Below are positions 53,951 through 63,634 of a DNA stretch of 64,000 bases, one piece after another. The stretch comes from Sphingosinicella sp. LHD-64 (GTDB lineage: Bacteria; Pseudomonadota; Alphaproteobacteria; Sphingomonadales; Sphingomonadaceae). The DNA is taken from NCBI RefSeq assembly GCF_031157375.1, contig NZ_JAVIFV010000003.1, positions 1 to 64,000 on the forward strand. The letters run 5' to 3'. Under the pieces are notes generated by a model. That model was not told the DNA's origin. It saw only the letters and a program-made list of their open reading frames with translations, and did not search any database. The translations under genes were made by a program, and so were the position numbers. Numbering within the stretch: position 1 is the first letter of the stretch; every line of letters starts with the position of its first letter.

Positions 53951-55678
53951 TTGCGAAGAAGGACCATCATCAAGTCGGTGGCCGGTGCGGGTGCAGCGAT
54001 CGTTACGCAGCCGGCATTGGCGTTGAACGCCCTCCTCGCGCCGGATTGGTCGGCTCTCACGGCGCAGCTTGGCGATAGGTTGATCCGCATCCGCTCGCCC
54101 CTGGTGGACTGCGCGCGGGCAGGTGGTGAAGGCGCCGAAGCGCTGTTCGAGCGCATCAATAACCCCTATTATTTGGGCGACGAACCAGGCCTCACGCAGA
54201 CACTGGGATGGACCGGCGCGTGGACATCGCAGCCCAGCGACTTTGCCGTTACCGCCGAAAGCGCTGCGGATATCGCCGCGGCCGTCGATTTTGCCCGACG
54301 GCACGGCATGCGTCTCGTCGTCAAGGGCGGGGGTCACAGTTATTTCGGCAACTCCAACGGGGCCGGTTCACTTCTCGTCTGGACCCGGCGCATGCGCGCC
54401 ATCGAACTGCATGACGATTTCGTGGGTCAGGGATGCCCGGCCAATCCCTCACCCATCCCGGCGGTGTCGGTGGGCGCGGGCGCGATCTGGGGACAGGTCT
54501 ATGACGCGGTCGCCGTGCAAGCCGGCCGCTATGTTCAGGGCGGCGGCTGCCTGACGGTTGGCGTTGCAGGCTTCGTCCTGGGCGGCGGCTTCGGTAGTCT
54601 CTCCAAGGCATTCGGCACCGGGGCGGCCAATCTTCTCGAAGCGGAGGTGGTGACGGCCGACGGCCAAGTGCGCATCGCCAATGCCTGCCACGAACCCGAA
54701 CTCTTCTTCGCATTGAGGGGTGGTGGCGGCGGCAGCTTTGGCGTCGTGACACGGCTTACGCTACGCACGCATGAGCTTCCCGCGACGATCGGCGCCGTGC
54801 TGTCCTCGATAACGGCGCGCTCGGATGCAGCCTGGCGTGCTCTGGTGGGCAGAATCATCGCCTTTTACGCCGAAGCCCTGTTCAATCCGGCCTGGGGGGA
54901 ACAGATACGCTTCAGCCCCGGACGGCAGCTGTCGGTCTCGATGATGTTTCACGGTCTTGGGCGCGACGAGGCGCAAGCCGTCTGGGCGCCGTTCCTGGCC
55001 TGGATCGGGGAGCGGGGAGATGATTACGAGATGGCCGGGGAGCCGGTGATCATTGCTGCAACCGGCCGCCAGTTCTGGGATCCGGCCTATCTGGAAACCT
55101 TGCCCGGGATCGTCCTCCCCGATGATCGGCCGGATGCGCCGTCATCCAACGTCTTTTGGGCTGCCAATCTCGGTGAGGCGGGTCAGACCCTGCACGCTTA
55201 TCAGTCCGCCTGGTTGCCTGCCCGGCTACTGGGGGTGGATCAGCAAATTGCCCTCGTTGATGCGCTCGTTGCGGCTTCCTCGATCTGGGGCGTGGCGCTG
55301 CACACGAACAAGGGTCTGGCCGGTGGAACTCCTTTTGCACTCGCCCGGACACGGGAAACGGCGACCAATCCAGCAGTGCTGAACGCGTTCGCATTGCTCA
55401 TCTGCGCGGCGGATGCGCCACCGGCTTGGCCCGGCATTCCCGGTCACGAGCCGGACCTCGAGACCGGACGACGCCGAGCGGCGCGCGTTACCGAGGCGAT
55501 GGCACCGATCCGCCGGCTCGTGCCCGATGCCGGGGCATATGTGTCCGAGTCCGACTATTTCGAGAGAGACTGGAAACGGGCATATTGGGGAGAGCATTAC
55601 CGCCGCCTATCGGCGGCAAAGCGGCGATATGATCCATCGAACCTGTTCAGGGTCCACAATGGCGTCGAGCAATCATGA
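53951..55678 (+). CDS. Tat-exported FAD-binding oxidoreductase (berberine-bridge type)
   Basis: A 575-residue flavoprotein. The TTG start is supported by AAGGAG 7 bases before it and gives a twin-arginine signal (RRRTIIKSVAG). The FAD-binding part has KGGGHSYFG with H129 and GGGCLTVGVAGFVLGGGFG with C200, the two residues that attach FAD twice in berberine-bridge and carbohydrate oxidases. The C-terminus is the BBE segment (SDYFERDWKRAYWGEHY ... YDPSNLFRVHNG). It likely oxidises a sugar or alcohol in the periplasm. It converges with the TonB receptor gene. Confidence 0.9.
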   Translation: MRRRTIIKSVAGAGAAIVTQPALALNALLAPDWSALTAQLGDRLIRIRSPLVDCARAGGEGAEALFERINNPYYLGDEPGLTQTLGWTGAWTSQPSDFAVTAESAADIAAAVDFARRHGMRLVVKGGGHSYFGNSNGAGSLLVWTRRMRAIELHDDFVGQGCPANPSPIPAVSVGAGAIWGQVYDAVAVQAGRYVQGGGCLTVGVAGFVLGGGFGSLSKAFGTGAANLLEAEVVTADGQVRIANACHEPELFFALRGGGGGSFGVVTRLTLRTHELPATIGAVLSSITARSDAAWRALVGRIIAFYAEALFNPAWGEQIRFSPGRQLSVSMMFHGLGRDEAQAVWAPFLAWIGERGDDYEMAGEPVIIAATGRQFWDPAYLETLPGIVLPDDRPDAPSSNVFWAANLGEAGQTLHAYQSAWLPARLLGVDQQIALVDALVAASSIWGVALHTNKGLAGGTPFALARTRETATNPAVLNAFALLICAADAPPAWPGIPGHEPDLETGRRRAARVTEAMAPIRRLVPDAGAYVSESDYFERDWKRAYWGEHYRRLSAAKRRYDPSNLFRVHNGVEQS

Positions 55679-55828
55679 CATGTGACTTGTGGCTAACCTC
55701 ATGAAAAGATGAGTCAGGATTCATTTCCGGTGATGTCTCACGTGCCCGTCCGCGTGCCGGCAGCCATCGAGCGGATCCCCGTCAGCGAGGGTGAAGGCAT
55801 GCCTCCCGAAAGCTCTTCGACCGTTTTC

Positions 55829-58800
55829 CTAGAAACGGTAGTCCAGGCTGACGGTGAAACGCCGGCCCAGCATGTCGTAAATGCCGAAGGCCTGAGTGCT
55901 GAGCGGGAAAGGTGCCAACTGGTCGGTCAAGTTGCTGACCGTGAAGCGGAAGAAGGTTTCGTCCTTGATTCTCCAGCGGAACGATGTGTTCAAGATCAGA
56001 ACGTCCTCGACTTTGAGGATGTCGAGCGAGTCCGCCGTATTGAGATTGTTGAGTTTCGCTTCGCCGGTATAGTTTGCCTGCAGATCGATGCCGAAATCAT
56101 TATAGCTGAAGCCGATATTGAACTGGCCGGCGTGGCGGGGCGACGCCAGCTCGCCCTGGTTCGGGTCGATCGTCACCGCATTGTTCGATAAGCGCAGGCG
56201 ATGCGTGTAGAAATACAGCGCAGAAAGATCGATGCGGCCGCCATTGAGACCGAGGCCATCGAGTGGGAAGTTATAGTTGACCTCCGCGGTCAGGCCTTTG
56301 AACTCGATGAACGCCCCGTTGACGAATATCCCCCGCAGGCCTGGATTGGCGGGATCATTGACAAGCTGGCCGTTATTGGGGCCGCCGCGCACGCGCGTGA
56401 ACAGGGTACAGAAGGTATTGCCATTGTCCGGATCGTTGAGATCGAAGTCCGGATTGTCATAGCAGCCTTCCGCGATATTCGCCGGCGTCAGCGCGGCGAT
56501 GTTTCCGGTGATCCGGATACGGTTCCAGTCGACGGCCGCCCGGAAGCGCGGGATGAAGGAAGGTTGCAGCACCACACCGAACGTATAGGCGCGGCCCTCT
56601 TCATTCTCGAGATTGGGATCGCCGCCAGTCACCACCGGGATAGTCGCTACGCGCGCCTGGGAATCGAACGTCGTTGCGCCGTTCACGATCCCGTAGGATT
56701 GATAAAATGCGTCGCAGTTCCGGCGACGAACGGTCGGATTTGGTCCCTGCGCGATATTGGCGCGGTCACAAGGGTCAGGGAAGAAATTGAAAGCCGGAGA
56801 CAGCGGCGTGAAGAGTTCGGTCACGGACGGCGCGCGAAGCGAGCGCGTATAGTTGCCGCGAAACTGGATGTCTCGGACGGGCGAGAGGCGCCCCCCTACC
56901 GTGTAAGCGGTGAAGCCGCCGTTCACCGTATTGTGTACGTAGCGGGCCTTGCCTTCCATCTGGGCGGAGTAAATTAGCGGGATGTCATTCTGCGGCGACA
57001 CCAACGGAATTAGAAGTTCGCCAAAGACTTCATCCGTGTTGAACGAGCCCTCATTCGCACCGATGGGAACCGAACGGCCCCGCCCGAGCCGCTGGAACTC
57101 GTCGGGTTCGAACCCGCCAAATTCGTAACGATGCTCGTAGCCAACAGCTACCCCGACTGGTCCGGCACCCCACAGATCGAACAGGTTGCTGCTTGCATTG
57201 ACGTTGTAGACCTGTTGCCGCAGCGTCGAAATCGCACGCGTACGGTCCGTTACATATTCGAGTGCGGCCGCGCTGGCGCGACCTCGTCCGAATACGTCAA
57301 GCGGGACGCATTGTGGATCCACGACAGGGTTGATGCCGCCCGGTGCGACATTGCGCGCCGGAGTAGGATCGCAAACGATCTGGCCTTGCGCATTGGTCCG
57401 CACGTTGATCGCGTTCACGAAATTCTGCTGATTGAGAGCGGTTGCATCGAAATAGCCTTTGCTCTCGCCGATATTCGCAGTCGCTTCCCAGAACACGCCG
57501 GCGCCTGCAATGTCGAAGTTGCCTTCCAGCCCGACAACACCGCGATAGACGTCGGTACGCGAGCTGGAGTTGTTGACGACCAGATCGGTCGAAGCCCGCG
57601 ACAGGCGAAAGTCGGTAACGCCCAATGCGGCGAGCTGTGTCCGGGCCTGCGGGCTGAGCCGCGGGTCGGTTGCCGAGAATGTCAGCACCTGGCTCACACC
57701 GCCGAACAGCGTTGCGTTGAAAATCGGCTGATCGGAGAGCTCTGTTGCATAAGCCCGATACAACGTGCCTTCGACGAAGAGGCGGACGTTGTCCGTGACG
57801 TCGTAGCGGGCGGTAAGGAATGCTGTGTAGCGCTCGAGATCCGCCGTCAGTTGCTGGGCCCCGGCTATGCTGAAGCCGTCGCCGCCGCTGCCGTTCTGCG
57901 TTCCGAACGGAAAGCCAGGATTGTAGGGAATGAGGTTTCCATTCGTATCGAACTGCAGGCGCGTATTGCCGCCCGGCCCAAAACCGTTCGGAACTCCTGC
58001 GGCATTGTTGAAGGCGCCTGTCAGCGGATACAAAAGACCGCCCTCGGTGAGCGAGAAAATGCGCGTGTCCCTGATGAAGACGGAATTGGGAATACCGTCG
58101 GTCGCGCCACCATTGCATGGAACATCGGGACTGACGCGCCCGTCTGTTGCCGGGGTGCGGCCGGGAATGTTTGCCTGGGCCGACCCGCAGATCGGATTGG
58201 TGCCGGTTTGGAGGAAGTCGCGAAACATCGGCCGCTCGACGCCGAGCACGCCCTCCGCGCGGTCGTAGCTCAGCGCCAGCGTGACATTGCCCTGACCGCC
58301 GCCGAAGTTCACGCCGCCCAGCAGCGACGCGTTGACACGAAAATTGTCACCCCGCTCGGTAATGCCGCTGGTGACCGAGGCGTGCAGGCCTTCGAAGTCC
58401 GTCTTGAAGATGACGTTGACGGTTCCCGCGATCGCATCGGAGCCGTAAGTCGGGGCGCCCCCGATCGCGATATTCTCGATCCGGTCCACCAGTTCGGATG
58501 GAAAAATGTTGAGGTCGACCTGAAGGCCCGGTGCCCCGCTGCCGAAGATAGAGGGCACGTTCGTCGATACGAAGCGGCGGCCATTGAGCAGGGTCAAGGT
58601 ACGCGCGGAGCCGAGGCCGAAACGGCTCACGAAATTCTGACCTACGCTGAAAGCGGGCTGTCCGCCCTCTGGCGTGACGCCGACGCCGAAGCTCGGAATT
58701 TCGTTCAAGGCGTCGGCCACATTGGTGAGGCCGCGCGTTTCCAGATACTCGTCGGAGACGACCACCGCCGGTTCAAGCGTATCGAATCCGGCGCGGCGAA

Positions 58801-58972
58801 TACGTGAACCGGTGATAACGATTGTACCTTCCCCCTCCTCGGCATCGGCCGCTTCGATCGGTGCGTCCTCATTTTCGGAATTTTGTGCGTGAACGGGCGC
58901 CGCAAACGCGGCGAGACCCAGAAGCATGGCTGGGCGCACTGCGCTCGATCTGAGCAAGCGGTGAAATTTCAT
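55829..58972 (-). CDS. TonB-dependent outer-membrane receptor
   Basis: A 1047-residue receptor that imports a large ligand across the outer membrane. Signal peptide about 1-29 (ending VHAQN), a spacer rich in Glu/Asp, then the plug domain (EEGEGTIVITGSRIRRAGFDT; TNVADALNEIPSF; LTLLNGRRFV; IENIAIGGAPTYGSDAIAGTVNVIFK) and a large beta-barrel ending in Phe (RRFTVSLDYRF). The sequence style is typical of sphingomonad receptors for carbohydrates or aromatic compounds. Neighbours are a flavin oxidase and a secreted protein; an uptake-and-oxidation role is inference. Confidence 0.93.
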   Translation of the reverse strand: MKFHRLLRSSAVRPAMLLGLAAFAAPVHAQNSENEDAPIEAADAEEGEGTIVITGSRIRRAGFDTLEPAVVVSDEYLETRGLTNVADALNEIPSFGVGVTPEGGQPAFSVGQNFVSRFGLGSARTLTLLNGRRFVSTNVPSIFGSGAPGLQVDLNIFPSELVDRIENIAIGGAPTYGSDAIAGTVNVIFKTDFEGLHASVTSGITERGDNFRVNASLLGGVNFGGGQGNVTLALSYDRAEGVLGVERPMFRDFLQTGTNPICGSAQANIPGRTPATDGRVSPDVPCNGGATDGIPNSVFIRDTRIFSLTEGGLLYPLTGAFNNAAGVPNGFGPGGNTRLQFDTNGNLIPYNPGFPFGTQNGSGGDGFSIAGAQQLTADLERYTAFLTARYDVTDNVRLFVEGTLYRAYATELSDQPIFNATLFGGVSQVLTFSATDPRLSPQARTQLAALGVTDFRLSRASTDLVVNNSSSRTDVYRGVVGLEGNFDIAGAGVFWEATANIGESKGYFDATALNQQNFVNAINVRTNAQGQIVCDPTPARNVAPGGINPVVDPQCVPLDVFGRGRASAAALEYVTDRTRAISTLRQQVYNVNASSNLFDLWGAGPVGVAVGYEHRYEFGGFEPDEFQRLGRGRSVPIGANEGSFNTDEVFGELLIPLVSPQNDIPLIYSAQMEGKARYVHNTVNGGFTAYTVGGRLSPVRDIQFRGNYTRSLRAPSVTELFTPLSPAFNFFPDPCDRANIAQGPNPTVRRRNCDAFYQSYGIVNGATTFDSQARVATIPVVTGGDPNLENEEGRAYTFGVVLQPSFIPRFRAAVDWNRIRITGNIAALTPANIAEGCYDNPDFDLNDPDNGNTFCTLFTRVRGGPNNGQLVNDPANPGLRGIFVNGAFIEFKGLTAEVNYNFPLDGLGLNGGRIDLSALYFYTHRLRLSNNAVTIDPNQGELASPRHAGQFNIGFSYNDFGIDLQANYTGEAKLNNLNTADSLDILKVEDVLILNTSFRWRIKDETFFRFTVSNLTDQLAPFPLSTQAFGIYDMLGRRFTVSLDYRF

Positions 58973-59479
58973 GAACTTACCCCCTGTTTAAGCGCTCGAC
59001 AAGATTCTAAACTACTAACTTTCTAAGTAATATACTTTATATTTGAAAATGCAAGCGCCTCCGGAATCTTGGCAGTTGCGATCAGGGGGCTGGGTCAGGG
59101 AGCTCCCTCTGCTTGCGGCGGGAGAGCAGTCGGCGGAGTGTACTAGCTCGTATGGCGTGGGGCCCGCCCACGAGTTGAAGGTGTTGATCCTTGGATGCGA
59201 GCCGCCCTTTTCGCTTCTGGCCTTTTGCTACGAGCCAGTCGCGGACCGACGGATGCGCGATGCGGCCTACCTTCTGTGCGAGATCGTAGCTTGTGGGAGA
59301 CGCACGCGTTTGAGCTTGACCTATCTCACATTCGAATGTGGTCCGGATCAATTTCTGCGAGCGGCATCCGACAGTTGGGGACACAATAACGCTCATAAAG
59401 GCAAAGCTTGTCTTGATTATTTAAGATTTTGCCTTATCAATTTCTGAATTGACCTATGTCACCGACACGGAGGAATGTC
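58973..59479. other. Divergent promoter gap, AT-rich
   Basis: No gene is supported. The side near the receptor is AT-rich and carries ACTTTATA at 59034-59041. The side near 59450 is also AT-rich (TTTAAGATTTTGCC), probably the promoter of the next gene. A frame at 59043-59447 has no bias. Confidence 0.5.
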
Positions 59480-60760
59480 ATGAAAAGGCGGATTCTCAGG
59501 TGCTGGGCCTTCGCCTCTCTGCTCGGCTTGGTCGCGACCCCGCTTGCCGGACAGGATGCAAGATGGTCGATCGCCGGCACCGCGTCCGTCGAGAGCTCAG
59601 GCTATGACAACCCTTATGTGCTCCTCGCTGAACCTGGGGTACAGCAGATCGCCGAGCAGGCATTGACCGGACCGCTTGTGCGCGCACAAATCGACCGGCT
59701 CCTCAGTGGAACCGGAATCACGCTTCGACACCTGACCCAGGCTGATGTCATTCGTCCGCTGGACGGCAACCGCTTCGCACTCTCCTTCACGGTCATCACC
59801 GCTGCGGACAAGCGTTTGATCCGATCGGTCGCAGATCCTGCCGGTAGACAACTGGCGGCCGCGATCGTCGCGCACCGTGCGCGATTCGACGCCATCTTGT
59901 CGCGCTATGACCTGCCGAGGGTTCGACGCGACCTCGTCGCCATGGCGATCATCGGCTGCGTGATCCTTGATTGGGACGGTCTCGATATCACGGCGCGGCT
60001 TGGCTATCGCCGTCCGCCCGAACCGAAGCCAAATGGCGACATATTCGCCATGACGATGATGGAGAACGGACCGGGCCTATCCGTTCGCGGCCTCTATTGG
60101 GGCAGCCACAACACGGTTGTCGCAGATGGCGCGATCACCATGACCACGTTCGGCGATCACGAAAACCCGGAGCGCTACGCTTTCCCCGACCTTACCGGGC
60201 GCATCTCGGCCACGCGGCTGGCCTCGCTCGTGCCGCGCCATACTGCCAGCATGCTTGCACAGGTTCTGCGTGAGGCGCTGGCACGCCATCAGGAACATGC
60301 CGCGCGCATCATGACGAGGCTTCGGCAAGGACCACAGAGCGAGGCGACCCTATCGGCTGCGACATCGGCAACGAGCGAAGAGATCCGCACCACGCTCCGG
60401 CTTCTCGAGGCCATCCGCTACGTCGAACGAGATGGCGACCGCTATCTGGCTCGGGTTCCTGTCTTTACCGTCGAGCACGATCGCGAGATGCTGACCGAGG
60501 CGCGTGCGCTGGGCGCCGAGATCGTGCAGGAATGGCTCCGGCAGGAATATCCGACGACAAGAGCGCAGCTTGTCGGTCTCTCCGCCGTCAGAGCGGGCGT
60601 TCCCTTCGAGATTATGTTCACACAGCTCTGGCACGACCTGTTTGGCTGGACAAACTATCATCTGGCCGGCGAAGGATTCTTCTACGATCCCTACGGACCG
60701 AACGCAGATTTCGTCGGTTTCATGCCCTTTGTTGCCGAGACGGAGCTTGGTCTGCTGTAG
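59480..60760 (+). CDS. Exported protein of unknown function with a winged-helix-like segment
   Basis: A 426-residue protein starting at 59480 (AGGA ribosome site seven bases upstream) with a signal peptide (MKRRILRCWAFASLLGLVAT). The middle contains compact hydrophobic and Trp/Tyr-rich segments (ILDWDGLDITARLGY; GPGLSVRGLYWGSH). Residues about 276-330 look like a winged helix (RIMTRLRQGPQSEATLS ... EEIRTTLRLLEAIRYVERDGDRYLARVP). The C-terminus is aromatic-rich (MFTQLWHDLFGWTNYHLAGEGFFYDPYG). No family is recognised. A DNA-binding-like fold after a signal peptide is odd. Confidence 0.65.
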   Translation: MKRRILRCWAFASLLGLVATPLAGQDARWSIAGTASVESSGYDNPYVLLAEPGVQQIAEQALTGPLVRAQIDRLLSGTGITLRHLTQADVIRPLDGNRFALSFTVITAADKRLIRSVADPAGRQLAAAIVAHRARFDAILSRYDLPRVRRDLVAMAIIGCVILDWDGLDITARLGYRRPPEPKPNGDIFAMTMMENGPGLSVRGLYWGSHNTVVADGAITMTTFGDHENPERYAFPDLTGRISATRLASLVPRHTASMLAQVLREALARHQEHAARIMTRLRQGPQSEATLSAATSATSEEIRTTLRLLEAIRYVERDGDRYLARVPVFTVEHDREMLTEARALGAEIVQEWLRQEYPTTRAQLVGLSAVRAGVPFEIMFTQLWHDLFGWTNYHLAGEGFFYDPYGPNADFVGFMPFVAETELGLL

Positions 60761-61234
60761 CGTGCGCCGTTCCGGCCCTCGGACGAACCACCCTCTTGTC
60801 CCGACAATGGCTCGCGCCCAACGGGATCTGCCCTGCCGGCCAACGCCCGCGCACCTTGGTCGTCAAAGGCTCCGATCAGCCGCAAATGGCCGTCGCCAAT
60901 CTTGTCAGTCAGCACCGGCGACGCGACGATCACATCGCCACCCGGACGTCGACGATGTGCCTCGGGCTGCACGGGGAAAAAGGACCCAGCGCTTCGGCAC
61001 TCGTCGCGGTGCGTACGACATCCATCACCGGATCGGTGCCGGCTCCTCCATCGTCCATATCAGGGGCGCCCAGCGATAAGAGATTCAGGACCACCATCTC
61101 TAATGGTAGACGCAGGCGGTCACTAGAAGATCCTTTGGTTGACACTTATCAACCTATTACTTTATAATATATTTACTTTCGTCCTATAAGACTTGCTGGC
61201 ATGCGCGGACAGGAATTCCCTGTCGTCGGCGCGC
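60761..61234. other. Gene-free gap, AT-rich near 61,150
   Basis: No gene is supported. Around 61150-61200 an AT-rich tract holds ACTTTATA (61159-61166) and a second TTTACTTT. It lies between two converging genes. Confidence 0.5.
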
Positions 61235-61639
61235 CTACGCCTGGTGTTGGAAGCACAGCACGTATCCGTCCGGATCTTGGAGATAGAGTTGCCGCATCCC
61301 ATAGTTGCGGGTCGTCGGCGGGGACACCGCAAGGCCCCGGCCCGCAAGACTGGAGTAGGCCGCATCGACATCGGCGCAGTAGAAGAAGAGTCCGGTATCA
61401 CGGTGCGCAGCGCACCGGACCGGATCAGGCTCGGCCGGACGCTCGCCGGTCTCATAGGCGCTGTTCAGCATGAGATCTGCAGGTCCAAGCCGCAGCAGCC
61501 CCCAGTCGAAATCGTCGCCGTCGCCGGAGCTGGCGACGACTTCGAAACCAAGCAGGTCGCGATAGAAGGCCAGCGATGTCGGCATGTCGAACACCTGAAT
61601 CAGCGGCGTCATGTTCTGGATTTCCACGTGTACCATCAC
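61235..61639 (-). CDS. VOC family protein
   Basis: A 134-residue VOC protein: MTPLIQVFDMPTSLAFYRDLLGFEVVAS opens it, and FFYCADVDAAYSSLAGRGLAV and QLYLQDPDGYVLCFQH complete the second module. Glu/His metal positions suggest a lyase- or dioxygenase-like site; the substrate is unknown. It is divergent from the DUF1624 gene with an AT-rich region between. Confidence 0.85.
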   Translation of the reverse strand: MMVHVEIQNMTPLIQVFDMPTSLAFYRDLLGFEVVASSGDGDDFDWGLLRLGPADLMLNSAYETGERPAEPDPVRCAAHRDTGLFFYCADVDAAYSSLAGRGLAVSPPTTRNYGMRQLYLQDPDGYVLCFQHQA

Positions 61640-61809
61640 CTCCTTTCGGCCCTCGTGAAGCGATTTCTACCGGACACTCGATCCCCGAGCTATTGAAAGC
61701 ATTTACTTTATAAGATAATCACTGATACCGGCGCAAGTCGAGGCCGCCCATAGCCGCCGATTTGGCACCAGGGGGAAGCCTTGTACTTCTGCGGGAGCGG
61801 AAAAGGGAG
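61640..61809. promoter_or_regulatory. Divergent promoter region with AT-rich core
   Basis: ACTTTATA at 61705-61712 lies in an AT-rich patch (about 61691-61720) between the VOC gene and the DUF1624 gene. The same octamer occurs at three other places between 52.7 and 61.2 kb. AAGGGAG just before 61810 is the ribosome site of the DUF1624 gene. Confidence 0.5.
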
Positions 61810-63042
61810 ATGATGGAACTGGTCGAACAACCGTTGCAGGATCAGCGGCCTCCTCCAGACTCGGGCAAAGCGCCGGCATCGGTCGTTCCCATTCCCATGT
61901 ATGCGGCCCGAGACATCTCGCTCGACGTGTCGCGGGGGCTGATCATTGCCCTGATGGCCCTTGATCACGTCCGTATCTTCTTCAGCGCGGCACAATTTGA
62001 TCCCGTTGATCTTGATCAAACGACGGCCGGCTACTTTCTCACCCGCTGGGTGACGCATCTCTGCGCTCCCGGTTTCTTCTTCATCGTCGGTCTCGGCGCC
62101 TGGCTGATCGGGCGTAAGCACGGCCGGCTCAAGCTGGCCGGGTTCCTCGCCCTCAGGGGGCTCTGGCTGGTCGTGCTCGAATTCGCCTTATTCGGCTTTG
62201 CTTGGTCCTTTCATCCCGGTTGGACCTGGTTTGGCGTCATCTGGGGCCTCGGTGCGGGCATGATCCTCCTGTCAGTCCTGCTGCTCGTCCCGCGCCCGGC
62301 CCTGCTCGCAGGCGCCGCACTGTTCATCCTGCTGCACAATGCGTTCAGCATTCCGAGCGGAGGCGCGCTCGCCCAGATCCTCTATACCGGAGGCTGGGCG
62401 CAATTGCCGCTGTTCGGTGGAGAGGTGATTCTTTATCCAATTCTGCCCTGGGCGGCGCTGATGATGCTTGGCTATGCCATAGGTCCGTGGCTGATGCCGG
62501 CCGGTCAATCCGCGGCCAAACCCCTGGCCTTCGCCGGCGCGATCGCGCTCTTGCTGTTCGTCCTGGTGCGCCTCGCCGGTTACGGACAATCCCCGGGAGG
62601 AGGATTTGAAGGCCAGCCCGACCTCGGCTGGACGATTCTCAGCTTCCTCAATGTTCAGAAATACCCCCCGTCACTGCAATTCGCGCTTGTGACGCTCGGC
62701 CTGCTATTGCTGTTTCAGGCCTGGACTGCAGGGCGACAGGCCGTCACCGGCCCCCTCAGCCTCCTTGCCACATACGGGCGCGTGCCGTTCTTCTTCTATG
62801 CCTTCCACCTTTTCCTGATCCACGGCGCGGCGCTGCTCGTCGCTTGGCTTCTCGGCTGGCCGATCTCCTATCTGTTCTGGACGGGCGAGGGCCCGAATCT
62901 CGTGCCACCAGAGGGGTTCGGCTTTGTGCTCGTCGGCGTCTGGCTGACCTGGCTGGCGGTGCTTGTGGTGCTTTACCCCGCGTGTCGTTGGTTTGGGAAG
63001 GTGAAATCAGGTTCCGGCCATATCTGGCTGCGCTTCCTATAA
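61810..63042 (+). CDS. DUF1624 membrane protein (heparan-alpha-glucosaminide acetyltransferase-like)
   Basis: A 410-residue inner-membrane protein with about ten helices. The first helix has the family signature SLDVSRGLIIALMALDHVRIFFS, with the His that in eukaryotic relatives accepts acetyl groups. The start is either of two adjacent ATGs (61810, 61813) next to AAGGGAG. Bacterial members are proposed to transfer acyl groups to cell-envelope sugars; no target is visible here. Confidence 0.85.
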   Translation: MMELVEQPLQDQRPPPDSGKAPASVVPIPMYAARDISLDVSRGLIIALMALDHVRIFFSAAQFDPVDLDQTTAGYFLTRWVTHLCAPGFFFIVGLGAWLIGRKHGRLKLAGFLALRGLWLVVLEFALFGFAWSFHPGWTWFGVIWGLGAGMILLSVLLLVPRPALLAGAALFILLHNAFSIPSGGALAQILYTGGWAQLPLFGGEVILYPILPWAALMMLGYAIGPWLMPAGQSAAKPLAFAGAIALLLFVLVRLAGYGQSPGGGFEGQPDLGWTILSFLNVQKYPPSLQFALVTLGLLLLFQAWTAGRQAVTGPLSLLATYGRVPFFFYAFHLFLIHGAALLVAWLLGWPISYLFWTGEGPNLVPPEGFGFVLVGVWLTWLAVLVVLYPACRWFGKVKSGSGHIWLRFL

Positions 63043-63176
63043 GGCTCGGCGATCGGGTTCGTGGATCACGGCTGGCGAGCGCGGGCGCGACAAACATCAT
63101 GTTTGCGCGCGACCTTTGGAGTCGATCGCGGTCCGGTGCGATCACATTGACTTGCTAAAGAACGGGCTTTAGGTGA

Positions 63177-63512
63177 ATGGCTATGCAAGCTTTCGCCGCG
63201 CTCGCCGATGAGACCCGTCGACATATTGTCGAGATCCTCGCGAAGGGCGAACGACCGGCTGGCGAGATCGCCAGCCAATTCGACATGACTGCCCAGGCGG
63301 TCTCCCAGCATCTGAAAGTCCTCAAGGAAGCTGGGATCGTGCAGTATCGCGCGGAGGCCACCAAGCGGCTATATATGTTGGACCAGCGCGGCCTCGCCGA
63401 GGTCGACGAGTGGATGAGTCGGGTGCGCGAATTCTGGACGGGCAGACTCGACAGCTTCGAGCGAGAATATCGCGAGCAAAGAAAGAAGAAGCGCAGTCCG
63501 AAGAAATCCTAG
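63177..63512 (+). CDS. ArsR/SmtB family transcriptional regulator
   Basis: A 111-residue winged-helix regulator: FAALADETRRHIVEILAKGERPAGEIASQFDMTAQAVSQHLKVLKEAGIV is the classical ArsR DNA-binding core, seen by its QAVSQHLKVL recognition helix. There is no CVC metal motif, so it belongs to the non-metal type often linked with SRPBCC (AHSA1) genes. A basic tail ends it. ATG 63183 is an alternative start. Confidence 0.9.
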   Translation: MAMQAFAALADETRRHIVEILAKGERPAGEIASQFDMTAQAVSQHLKVLKEAGIVQYRAEATKRLYMLDQRGLAEVDEWMSRVREFWTGRLDSFEREYREQRKKKRSPKKS

Positions 63513-63634
63513 GCTCCCGGACGATGCCGCCATTTCCGTGCGCACAGCCCTGACACCGGACATGATGGCGCTCGGAAAAGAGAACAACTGACCCCACCGG
63601 CCGAACCCTTCGAAACTGGCGGCTCTGCAGCATC

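Noticed and set aside
57131-58807. A 558-residue plus-strand frame within the TonB receptor gene
   Set aside because: It is antisense to a receptor with complete plug and barrel signatures.
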